DNA from: Gadus chalcogrammus
Lineage: Eukaryota; Chordata; Actinopteri; Gadiformes; Gadidae
Reading direction: 5' to 3'
NCBI RefSeq assembly: GCF_026213295.1
Contig: NC_079426.1
Location: 14,708,925 to 14,772,924, forward strand
DNA length: 64,000 bases
The position numbers and the translations under genes were made by a program. How positions within the stretch are numbered: the stretch's first letter is position 1; every line of letters starts with the position of its first letter. Positions 13,596-52,456 of the stretch are shown piece after piece. Under the pieces are notes generated by a model. It did not search any database, was not told the origin of the DNA, and saw nothing but the letters and a program-made list of their open reading frames with translations.

Positions 13596-15870
13596 TTATT
13601 GGCACAGGGCGACCAATCTGGAAATGCAAACGAAACAAGGTTGAAAGAAATCAGGTTTCTGTTAACGCTGAAGCCTCATATCTTCTCATATTAAGAAATA
13701 AACAGAAACTCACCCCAAAGACACCTTCTGCAATCTGGTCATCCTTTTCTTAGGCCCGTCTGCTGGCCCCTCTCCTGCATCGCTGAGGCCCCGTTCAGCA
13801 GCCCACTGCTCGTAGCGCTGCTCCTCCTTCAGCCTCTGAGCCTCCTTCTGCTCCCGGCGCTCAGCCCGGTGGATCTTCATCCTCATCTGCCCTCCCTCAG
13901 CCATCGAGAGCTTTGTACGGAGCAAAGCTGCCTGACGTTTATACGCTTCTGCAGAACAACATGGACACGTTAGAAGATTTAAAATAATGAAAGAGCATTG
14001 CCACACACCACAACATCCTGAGTGGCGTCATGAAATGCGTTGGATTTCACAGTTAGCCAAGGTTATTCAAAAGGACTCACTGCTGGAGATGAGGTGTTCC
14101 TCTGTGTCCTCCTTAAGGTTGGTCCCGGCGTTCCTGTTATTGTTTGGCTCCTTCTCCTTCACCACACTGAGCCAATTTAGGAATCTCCACCCGAGGCTCT
14201 TTCCTTTGGGCTGCTGTACAGGTTCCTCCCCTTCTTCGTTGGGTGTGACCGAGATCTCAGTGTTGTTACGGGGAGCCACAGGTTCTGTACAGCCCATAAC
14301 GACAAAAGGTTTCTCCTCGATCGCTACTACACCTGGCAGGGCGGTGGCTGGAGGTTGATCCTGGTTGAGGATGAAGACCACGGCGTCAATGGGATAATGA
14401 CGGATGACAACGTGGGGGTTGCCATGGTCAGTTGGCATCTCCAGCTCGAACGCGTCCTCCTCAGCCTCCAAGACCCCCGGTGTCCTCACCATCTAGGACA
14501 CAACACACAGCGCATGTTAAAACAGGATTCCACACTGATGATTAGGGATGCACCTGCATCAACCCACATGTGCATACCTGTGGGTCTGTGTGTGTATGTG
14601 TGTGAGTGTGTGAGTGCAGGTCTATGATTGAGATATTATGTGTGACATTAAGTTGATACAATAAGCACAAGGGACTGACTTCATGTGCGGTTTGTACCCG
14701 TGTCCTCTCCCTACTCACCTCGCCCTCCTCTTGGAGTCCCTCCTGGGGGAGACCCTCCTGTGGGGTTCCCTCATGTTGGGGTCCCTCCTGGTGGAGACTC
14801 TCTGGTTGGAGACCCCCCTCTTGGAGACCCTCCTCTTGGAGACCCTCTGGTTGGAGTCCCTCTGGCTGGAGACCCTCTGGTTGGAGACCCTCCTCTTGGA
14901 GACCCTCCTGTGGGGTTTCCTCATGTGGGGGTCCCTCCTGGTGCAGACCCTCAGGTTGGAGACCCTCACCGCTGTCTGTGACCAGGTGTCTGCTGATCAT
15001 AGGGCCGCATAGGTAAACCGTGATCACCATATGTCTGAGGCTCTCTGATGTCCCGTCCGGTCTCGGAGGTAGCCTGGCCTCTGCTTGGAGGTCCTCCTGG
15101 TGGAGACTCTCCTGTTGGGGTCCCTCCTGTTGGAGGCCCTCCTGGTAGTGACCCTCCTGCTGGAGACCCTCTGGTTGGAGAACCTCCTGGTGGGGTCCCT
15201 CCTGGTTGAGACCCTCCTGATGAAGTCCCTCCTCTTGGAGTCCCTCCGCCTGGAGTCCCTCTGGTTGTGGTCCCTCCGGTTGGAGACCTCCCTGGTAGAG
15301 TCCCTCCCGTTGGAGGAGTCCCTCCTGGTGGAGACCCTCTGGTTGGAGACCCTCCGGTTGGAGTCCCTCACCGCTGTCTGTGACCAGGTGTCCACTTAGG
15401 TAAACGATGATTACCATACGTTTGAGTCTCTCCTGGTGGAGAGTCTCTTGGGGGAGACTCTCTTGGTGGAGGCTCTCCTGGTGGAGGGACTCCTGTTGGA
15501 GGCTCTCCTGTTGGAGACCCTCCTGGTGGAGGGACTCCTGGTGGAGACCCTCCTGGTGGAGGCTCTCCTGAAGGAGACCCTCGTGTTGGAGACCCTCCTG
15601 TTGGAGGGACTCCTGGTGGAGACCTTCCTGGTGGAGGCTCTCCTGTTGGAGGGACCCCTGGTGGAGACCCTCCTGGTGGAGGCTCTCCTGGTGGAGACCC
15701 TCCTGTTGGAGACCCTCCTGGTGGAGACCCTCCTGTTGGAGGGACTCCTGGGGGAGACCCTCCTGTTGGAGACCCTCCTGGTGGAGGCTCTCCTGGTGGA
15801 GGCTCTCCTGTTGGATGAGGTCCTCAGGTTTCGGTTGCCTCTTCCGGTTCCTCACACGTCTCCTCCCCAT
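13596..15870 (-). CDS. Unrecognised repeat-rich protein, four coding exons
   Basis: No family recognised. Exons: 15870-14719 (384 codons), 14492-14081, 13948-13714 and 13617-13596. All junctions are GT/AG (donors GTGAGT, GTGAGT, GTGAGT; acceptors TCCTAG, TCTGCAG, TTCCAG) and the phases agree, predicting 606 residues. It starts MGRRRVRNRKRQPKPEDLI (basic), then about 60 degenerate pentapeptides of the type EGLHQ/ESLQQ/EGLQP in three blocks. Two related linkers, each containing HLVTDSG, separate the blocks. Exon 2 is acidic and unique (HPHVVIRHYPID-like segment, NWLSVVKEKEP). Exon 3 is a charged, probably helical segment (MKIHRAERREQKEAQRLKEEQ). No signal peptide or membrane segment is evident. 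The ATG was chosen because a TATA box lies 131 bp upstream. If the third intron is retained, a TGA follows directly with nearly the same C-terminus. Expression is not shown by sequence alone. Confidence 0.6.
14720..15830 (-). repeat. 15-bp coding minisatellite in three blocks
   Basis: Units of the type CTCCAACAGGAGGGT (minus strand) are arrayed head to tail, about 60 copies, each a whole number of codons. Blocks correspond to residues about 22-148, 168-262 and 301-384 of the predicted protein. Linkers at about 15369-15426 and 14970-15042 share the same DNA apart from an insertion of about 15-20 bp in the latter, so the array also has a higher-order duplication. The opposite strand is also open in long stretches, a by-product of the period-15 structure. 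Confidence 0.9.
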
Positions 15871-16000
15871 CGTTTGTTTGCTCAATAGTAGAACAAACGC
15901 TACCTGGGTAAAACGCTGCTGTGCTTGCTCAGTGATTACAAAGTAATGCTTACGCTCGACTCTCTGATCAGCACTGAGCACTGGACTGAGGAGCGGTGAC

Positions 16001-16007
16001 TTATATA
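16001..16007 (-). promoter_or_regulatory. TATA box of the repeat-protein gene
   Basis: The minus strand reads CTATATAAG. Initiation would fall near 15975, leaving about 100 nt of unspliced 5' UTR before ATG at 15870. A CRE-like TGACATCA sits about 20 bp further upstream. Confidence 0.55.
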
Positions 16008-16351
16008 GGGGAGTGGGCATTGTGATGTCATAATGGTCCACCGGAGGTTCCGCTGGGTGTTGTGGTGTTGTCGCGGACAACCAGATTGTTTTGATTACAC
16101 TCTTAGTAGAAGCCTATTAATGAGCTAAAGTTGAAATGACTAAAATAAAATGCTTCCTTTCTTACAAGTGTATAACATACTATATTTACAAAGTCACAAT
16201 ATGAAATTGGTTCACACGTCCGTAAGCTGTTTCTGAGTCGATCGACGTTTTATACCCAAAACATGTACATAAACACACACTGTGTCGTCTTTTATCAACT
16301 TCTATCATATTGATATTTAAACATAAGTTTGAAAACACACACACACAAACA

Positions 16352-16618
16352 CAGCGGCGGATTAAGGTGGTCATTGGTCCCTAGGCTACTACTTGTTTGA
16401 GGCCCCCCAAAAACATTTTGAGTATAAAAGCATTGAGACAGCCTTAACTACAAAATAGTATTGCTACTGAAGAATCAGCTGCTTACTTTCTTAATGATTC
16501 TTGTTCGGCCAATAGCTTACCCTTTTTAATAGCTAACCCTTCTAATATGAATTTGTCTGGCCAATCCAGGGCCCCTTGCACACCTAGGCCCCTAGGCTCC
16601 CAAGCCTGTCCGTTAATC
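16352..16618. mobile_element. Small hAT-like repeat, copy A, adjoining a (CA)n tract
   Basis: The left end is CAGCGGCGGATTAAGG, and near the right end GTCCGTTAATCC is its partial inverse. The interior is duplicated, in opposite orientation, at 63808-64000 (shared: GGCCCCTTGCACACCTAGG, AGCTGCTTACTTTCTTAATG-like and GAGACAGCCTTA). Right of it are (CACGTC)n and (CA)n, which hide any target duplication. Confidence 0.55.
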
Positions 16619-16755
<137 letters not shown>

Positions 16756-16839
16756 CGCTATCAAACATAGGCGCATGATCATAGAAGAAAAGCTATACGA
16801 ATGTAAACACCGAACACCAACCATAGGGACGTCTGGCCT

Positions 16840-16866
16840 CCTGTCTCTTCCCTGGGAAGAGACAGG
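16840..16866. repeat. 13-bp perfect hairpin
   Basis: CCTGTCTCTTCCC, a 1-nt loop, then its exact inverse GGGAAGAGACAGG. Confidence 0.85.
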
Positions 16867-16968
16867 AAAGCGAAGGGAAGCGCTGTGCCAACAGACCTCC
16901 GATGGGTCTTTGTAGAGCTCCTGTAGCTGGGATCAAACCACCAACAGACGCACTCCCACTCCCCTGCT

Positions 16969-18170
16969 ATCATCATCATCATCATCATCATCACATTTCC
17001 CTCTTGGCGCATTTAATGGCCTTGGGGCGCTCATGCTAGCACTCTGTCTAGCACTCGCTGAAGTTCGCTTTTATTCATCATCGTCCTCCTAATCTGTTGG
17101 GCGTCTATCCCCAGAGTCCTTTCTGTCTTATTCCAAACTGTCTTGGACGCTCTGCGATCGAAGAGCACCTGTTTTTGCAATGCCGAGTTATCCATGCGGC
17201 AGACATGGCCCATATACTTCACTTGTTGGGTGAAACAGAAGTCACGTATTGGACGCGTCTTGGTAATTTGACGCAATCTTTCGTTCGATAACTTGAAGCT
17301 CCAGTCCAGAGATGTTTCATCGTGATTTTGGGAGTCTGTTTCTGCTGATCGTCGACTGTGACTAGGTGCATTCTCCCTCTGAAATCCCCCTATCACCATC
17401 TTCCTGAGGAAACCATGCCAGATGACTTCAACTTTTTTCAGTTCACCTTCCAAAAGATGCCATGCTTGTATACTATACAACAGACGCGATCGTACGCACA
17501 TTGTTAGAAATCGTATCCGAGTGTCCAGTTGTATTCGCTTGTCCATGAGGATGTGTTTGAGTTCATTCCATTTCTCGAAGGCGGAGCTCATTCTTGCGTG
17601 AAGGAAGGAACTGGTGTTATCTGAATTTGTGATAGTATATCCGAGGTATTTAAATTTCCTGACATTCTTGATCTTCTTATCTCCCACAGACACTATGCTT
17701 TCCTTTTCCATCAAAGCTACATCAGCATTAAACACCATTGTCTCGGTCTTGTCATAGGACATCTGTAGCCCAAAGCGCTTGAACGTTTTATCATAGATGG
17801 TCAATATCTGCTGCAGTTCATCAACAGAATTTGCAAATATACCCTGGTCATCGGCATACAGTAGCTCAGTGATGTTGCTGTTTCCATGGGCTGGTGCTTT
17901 GCTCCGCAGCTCCCTTGGTGATACTTCATTTGGAATGTTATACTCTATATGGAAGCCTGTTTCCGGGATAGTTGTTTGTACTTCTTTCCGTGCGGCTCTT
18001 ACCACAAAGTCCACATAGATGTTAAATAATGGCGGGGACTCAAGGGCCCCTTGACGACATCCAACAACAGTTTCAAAGAAATCCTTCCTATGTGTTATGT
18101 AATCATCATGTGATGGATTTTCACAAAATAAGTCAACATCCAAGATTCTGTTAGAAGTAAGCATCAACCT
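16969..18170 (-). mobile_element. Non-LTR retrotransposon fragment with (GAT)n tail
   Basis: The RT frame is followed on its own strand by a short 3' UTR and then a (GAT)n run (plus strand (CAT)n, 16969-16992). Several non-LTR clades end in short tandem repeats rather than poly(A). The 5' boundary near 18170 is set by loss of homology-like coding and is approximate. Confidence 0.65.
17031..18164 (-). pseudogene. Non-LTR retrotransposon reverse transcriptase, 5'-truncated
   Basis: An open frame of about 377 residues covers the C-terminal part of a LINE-type ORF2. Seen in order: GCRQGALESPPLFNIYVDF (RT block 4), ELLYADDQGIFA with the catalytic YADD (block 5), FGLQMSYDKTETMVFN (block 6), KFKYLGYTIT (block 7), then a thumb-like SRLLYSIQAW region and VKYMGHVCRMD, as in RTE-like elements. 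The endonuclease and the first RT blocks are absent, so this is a dead fragment. The remaining frame is uninterrupted, which suggests a fairly recent insertion. The clade (RTE-like or another) is not settled. Confidence 0.8.
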
Positions 18171-18461
18171 GTCGAGTAAATGAATGCATCTTAATGTGTT
18201 TGGTCTTGGTCTACAGTTTAGATTAAAATCTTAGTTCCAAATGTGCGATTGATTATCGAGCTCCTCCTCAGCCAGAATAAAAGGTTTAACTCGTTTAACC
18301 TGTTTAAAGCGATCTGGTTAATTGGAATTAAAGGGGAATCTTTCATTAAGGGTGCATTTACAACATTAGTCTTATTTGTCTAGATGAAAAGCGCTTTTTG
18401 GTTGGAAAAACTTCACAGCAGGCATCTATTTAGTTGTTTATTCACCTAATTTGAGTGTTAA

Positions 18462-18465
<4 letters not shown>

Positions 18466-18544
<79 letters not shown>
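18466..18544. repeat. (GT)n microsatellite
   Basis: About 39 pure repeats just 5' of the reverse-transcriptase fragment. Confidence 0.99.
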
Positions 18545-18546
<2 letters not shown>

Positions 18547-20826
18547 TTATTTTATAAATGTCTTCAACCAAATCCCCCGGGTTGAATCCCATCTGAATGT
18601 GTATGCACTAATAGTTTCTATCTATTTTTTGTGATTAAATACTAAACATATATTGCTACCTTCTACAGCATTTGAGTAAATCTGACAATATATTGCAAGT
18701 TTTACCGTTTTTATTACTATGATTAGTATTCATACATCAAATTCCCATGCATAGTGTTATTACATTTGTACATAGTTTAAGCCAACCAAAATTCCTTCAG
18801 AACATTATATAATATAAATACATGTCACTGGAAGATGTGCCAAAACAATTAGATAAACAACCAACAATATCGGAAGATTCTACTTGACGTTGTCCAAGAA
18901 CAGAAAAAAATGTGTAGTGTACCATTTTTTCCATTCGCCTTTGACAATTGTCCACTTTTCCAGAAAAGAAAAAAATATATATATATTTCCTAAACGGCCG
19001 TTTTGTATCTTTCTTGTTCTTCAAAGCCCCACCCTTCCTTAAACGTCACTCACCAACTCAAATAGGTGTCCCTTCAATGTGTGAAGCACTGAAGATTTTG
19101 CTGTTGAATCATGCTTTCAAGAACCCTTCCAATGGTCAAGGGTGACCGCATCGGCATACGAGGAAATGTTGAGTTTGTATCCTAGTGGATTGTGACCTGT
19201 TGTTCTTTGGCTATATTGTGGCTCTCATCAACAGTTTTATTCTGCAAGAAGTTAACTAGTCCAAGTCCTATCAGACCTTTAAGTCTAAGTCAATATTCAC
19301 ATTATTCCTTTCATTGAGTCGTCATTCACCTCATTCTGAAGAGCGTTATTCCATAGGGCTTCAATGTTCATACGTTTGGATGTAGAAAGAGTCTCTGTAT
19401 CCTACAAGCACATCATTTCAATGCAAACGTGGTTCAAAAAATGTAATTCCATTGAATCAATGATAATGACATCGGCAAGATTACAGGCATAACATTCCTG
19501 AAATTAATTGTTAATTATCAGAGAGGGAGTTAAATGCAAAAAAAAGAAAAAGAAGATGACACATCATAAGCATGCAGAAAATATAAGATTTAAATCAAAA
19601 GCTCATTAGCAGGAAGTTATAATCAGGCATAAAAAGGAATTAAAGAAGATATTAATTTGAAATCAGTAGTAAAGCAAGTCTGTGTTTGACTTCTATTTGA
19701 TTGAACTTAATAATAAATCAAAACTTGTATGAAGAGTAATATTAATGCCTTTCAATTAACAATGCAAATTCCTGTGTGGGTAAATTATGGTATCATACTC
19801 TGTACATAACGAATGAAAAGCAATTTGTGTTGAAACTATAGAGACTCGTCTTTGTCTTTATGGCCGGTTGCATCATTAAATATTTTCTTGCATTAATTGA
19901 GCATGAGGATGGAACAGAAATGACTAGAAGTAGGAAATAAACATGCATTACTGATTGATCCGGATTTCATCACTTTGAAATTTGTAATGTTCAATCTCGT
20001 CACTGCATGCTGACAGAGAACGATGCTTTGAATACATTGAAAGAAAGCAACCAAAATAAAAGACGGAAAAAATTCTCCACGGTCAAGGGGATTCATTCAA
20101 AAAGAAGATGAACCGAAAAGAGTGAATTGTAATCTTTGTCTTCCCAGAATGCAGAGCGGTACGTGCTCTCTCTTGTTGCCCGGACGACAGCGGACCCACA
20201 CTGCTACGCTACGATCAGAGACAAAACGCCACGAGACGCCCTCAAGCCAGAGGCTGATCCTGTGCACTTTCTGAATAATGCACCGATGATGACATCCTGT
20301 TGAAATACTGCACCCTCCACCACGCTCCAGTGTCTCACATGAACCTAGGGGTCTGGCTAGCCCAGCTCAGCACACCATACGCGCTGCACATGGCCTGCGG
20401 GGGGCAAAGGTAACAAACAAACAGACCGGTAAACAAACAAACAGACCCATTATCAAACCAAAATCCTACATTGCTACAGATTTGGATAAAACAGCACTGG
20501 CATCCATGGCAACCATCCGGGTAGCAATTGACATAAAACAATACTGAATGGATCAAGGCCACAAGATATGTCTCGTGAACAGACACACACCATTGCAATA
20601 CCATCTGTACACACAGTCTGAACGCGCATTGATTCAGGCTACAGTTAACACTGACACAGCTGTTGTTATGCAATGAAGACATCACCATCGGCCCATTGAT
20701 TACAAAATTAAGATTAGGAAAATGATTCATCACTACTTTTCTCCCGCGGGAATCGCCCCCGATGAATCGGAATACATTGTCTCTGCCCCGACCCATACAG
20801 ATACGGCCAACTCACCAGACAGGGAC

Positions 20827-20830
<4 letters not shown>
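18545..20830. other. Intergenic DNA between the reverse-transcriptase fragment and gabrp
   Basis: AT-rich, no recognised element. The part nearest gabrp is likely 3' UTR or flank. Confidence 0.55.
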
Positions 20831-20859
<29 letters not shown>

Positions 20860-20902
20860 CACATGGTGTAAAAATACGGAAAATAACAGAACAGTGAACA
20901 AA

Positions 20903-20995
<93 letters not shown>
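20831..20995. repeat. Two (CA)n tracts 3' of gabrp
   Basis: (CA)n at 20831-20860 and 20906-20995, starting about 75 bp past the gabrp stop and therefore probably transcribed as (UG)n in its 3' UTR. Confidence 0.97.
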
Positions 20996-20997
<2 letters not shown>

Positions 20998-21068
20998 TCT
21001 CCCTACATAGTGCAGCACACTGCCCTACCGACCCCAAACCCGAGAGCCCGCCCTTAGCGAGCGTCCCG

Positions 21069-49351
<28,283 letters not shown>

Positions 49352-50649
49352 GATGCTTGGAGAAGCAAAGGTGGTGCTGGTGGTGCTGGGTGAAGTCTAT
49401 CTGAAATAGGCAGATAAAAGAGATAAATCATATAGGTGCTGTTATTGAGAAGGGCTAGGGTTAGGATAGGTACTCTATATGTACCTTGGTCTGCAGAGCA
49501 AATTAATCCATGGCGCAGTACACAGAGAACAATGGGCTGTGGTCCACGCAGAACCGTGGGGTGCTGTGCACACAGAATCGTAGGGGGCTGTTAGCACCCA
49601 AATCCTGTCAGGATTTGGGTGATGTTCTCAGGGAACCTGGGGCTGCTGTTCACAGGGAGCTTCAGAGGTGAACCAGGTAGGATGGATTTGCTTTCATCTC
49701 TGACTGGAATAGAAAGTGGTTGGACAGCATCTCAGAACTCCGGGGAACCGAAAGAAAGAAACGTCTTAAGCCTTAATTATTCAGGTGCTTCATTCAAACT
49801 GAAATTCAGCTGATGGGCTCTGACAGATGGCCAATGTTGTTTGTCCCGAAACAATTAATGATTCCACGAATATTTTATAACTCTGCTGCTCATACCTATT
49901 ATCCAGGTTAGCTCACCTACCACCTGGTTTTGTTGACACACACATGCACACGCACACGCACACACACCTCAAGCCGGGATAGCTTTGGGCTTGCTCTCAA
50001 CAACCAGAAGGCTGAGCAAGTTGACATGGGCCAGAGGGCATTCTCTCCACAGCATAATGGTCTCCTCATAATGACTGACTCTCTTAACTCTAACCCCACT
50101 GCTAGGCTTGAGCCTTAGCAAGAAAGAAAAAAAGCAATAAAATATATTGCAGTTTCAGGCTCTTCAAGGAGCGAGGGTGCTTGCGACAGTGAGAGAGCGA
50201 GTAAGAGTAAGAGAGGGAGGCTTCTGTTGTATCTCCCTATAGGCCCTCCCCGTGTCTTTCCCCTCCACCTCTTTTAAGATGAATGCAGCCATAGAAGCCT
50301 CTGAGAGTGAAATGTCTTAACACAGGCAGAGCATGTCGGGGACCAGGCCATATTCAATGCATTATATGTTCAATGTTTGCTACTGGTGTTTACAACAAAA
50401 ATATTCATATATTAATGCTGAAAGTTTCAGCATTAATATTATAGTTGGGTTGTTTCTATTTTTGGAGATACACGTACTGCAAAAGTAACTAAAAGTGTCG
50501 ACTCTCTCCTCTGTACTGCTCTCCACTACAGTACCAATCGGAAGATTTAATTTCAGAAAGAGAGAGAGAGACAACATGAGTAATGAATTTAAATGGAGAA
50601 ATTGCTCCAGCTTCGGGCTACTTCTTACGAATGCATCTGCATCCTCTGG

Positions 50650-50777
<128 letters not shown>

Positions 50778-51250
50778 GAGGGGTGAGGCGGTTGAAGTGG
50801 GCGGGTCTCCCTGGCAGGGCCGTGACAGTTCAAGGACCGTTATTATTGGATTTCATTGGTTTTTATTGGATTGGTCTCTGGCTGAATTTGAATTCCCCAT
50901 GCATGAACGATGTTCCTCTCTCGATTGGCTCCCACATCGATCGGTTACATCAGAATCCCCTCCCTAAACTCCTCCTCCGCCGATGCCCTTATTTGCACTG
51001 TTTCACCTCAAGTGCTCACTGGTTCAGTCAAACACGAAGCACAAGCATCTGTTTTAATGATGCAATTCCAGACAACCGCTTGAGTGGTGTACTGCTCTGA
51101 AATGTGTAAAATACACATGGAAACTGGAGAAATACTTAACGGAACCATTAGCTGCGGATGGTTGCAGGAAACAGCCCAATTTGGTGAAGCTTCCTCTATA
51201 TTATGAGTCACAGTTGGTGGGTTGAGCTGGGAGGCGACTCCCCTGGATCC

Positions 51251-52456
51251 TCAATGCTTTGATGTGTGGAGAGACCATCCACTTCTCTTACCTTTTCCCA
51301 CACGGGAATAACCAAGACTAGTTATATGAGTGCAGGGAAATGTATTTAGTGTGTCATTTCGCTTTGGAGCTTTTTGCGTAGCTTATTTAAAGATGGTTTT
51401 ATAAAGGATCAAGTGGAACTGGATGTGAAGGTAAATATTTATAGTTTTCTTTCATCACAGACACATATATCGGTAGATGTTATTTTCTTTTCCTTGACAT
51501 GTTTTAACGGATATACTTCCGTCTTCATCAGAAGGTCACACGGCCCGGGTGTATTAGTCTGACGCGTTTTTATCAGCTGGATGTGAAGGTCTTAAACCGA
51601 ATACACAGCATGCATTTGCTCCTTCACACACTCTTTCACCCCGACTGTCTATCTTTCTGTCTCTGTCACACACACATCCCTCGAGCTATGGGCCTTTCCT
51701 GCAAACATCCCACTAAGTTATAATATTCACTTGGGATACAAGCCAGAAAACAGGTCTGTTTTTCTCTCTGATTTCCACAAAGTTGTTCCACATTTCCCAA
51801 CGTACAGTTGTACACATGTACAACTCAAGGTGCAGGTACACCTTCAAGTTCTCAATGCTTTGATGTGTGGAGAGACCATCCACTTCTCTTGCCTTTTCAC
51901 ACACGGGAATAACCAAGACTAGTTATATGAGTGCAGGGAAATGTATTTAGTGTGTCATTTCGCTTTGGAGCTTTTTGCGTAGCTTATTTAAAGATGGTTT
52001 TATAAAGGATCAAGTGGAACTGGATGTGAAGGTAAATATTTATAGTTTTCTTTCATCACAGACACATATATCGGTAGATGTTATTTTCTTTTCCTTGACA
52101 TGTTTTAACGTATATACTTCCGTCTTCATCAGAAGGTCACACGGGTGTATTAGTCTGACGCGTTTTTATCAGCTGGATGTGAAGGTCTTAAACCGAATAC
52201 ACAGCATGCATTTGCTCCTTCACACACTCTTTCACCCCGACTGTCTATCTTTCTGTCTCTGTCACACACACATCCCTCGAGCTATGGGCCTTTCCTGCAA
52301 ACATCCCACTAAGTAGTCTAAGTTATAATATTCACTTAGGATACAAGCCAGAAAACAGGTCTGTTTTTCTCTCTGATTTCCACAAAGTTGTTCCACATTT
52401 CCCAACGTACAGTTGTACACATGTACAACTCAAGGTGCAGGTACACCTTCAAGTTC
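51251..52456 (+). repeat. 601-bp tandem duplication (two copies)
   Basis: Copy one 51251-51851 and copy two 51852-52456 are nearly identical. Differences noted include a 5-bp indel after GGTCACACGG, a few substitutions, and a 9-bp insertion (near 52313-52325) in copy two. No gene is recognised. The short frame that appears in both copies (MRSLFKDGFIKD...) is a consequence of the duplication. Confidence 0.9.

Noticed and set aside
14683..15888. Plus-strand leucine-rich frames opposite the pentapeptide array
   Set aside because: They arise because a period-15 repeat lacks stops on both strands. Promoter, splice sites and poly(A) signals all point to the minus strand.
16910..16968. SINE or tRNA fragment (GGGATCAAACC, B-box-like)
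   Set aside because: Only a weak B-box match; no A box or tail could be placed.
51374..52316. Duplicated MRSLFKDGFIKD frames as a gene pair
   Set aside because: Both result from the 601-bp duplication; the frames diverge after an indel and lack gene structure.
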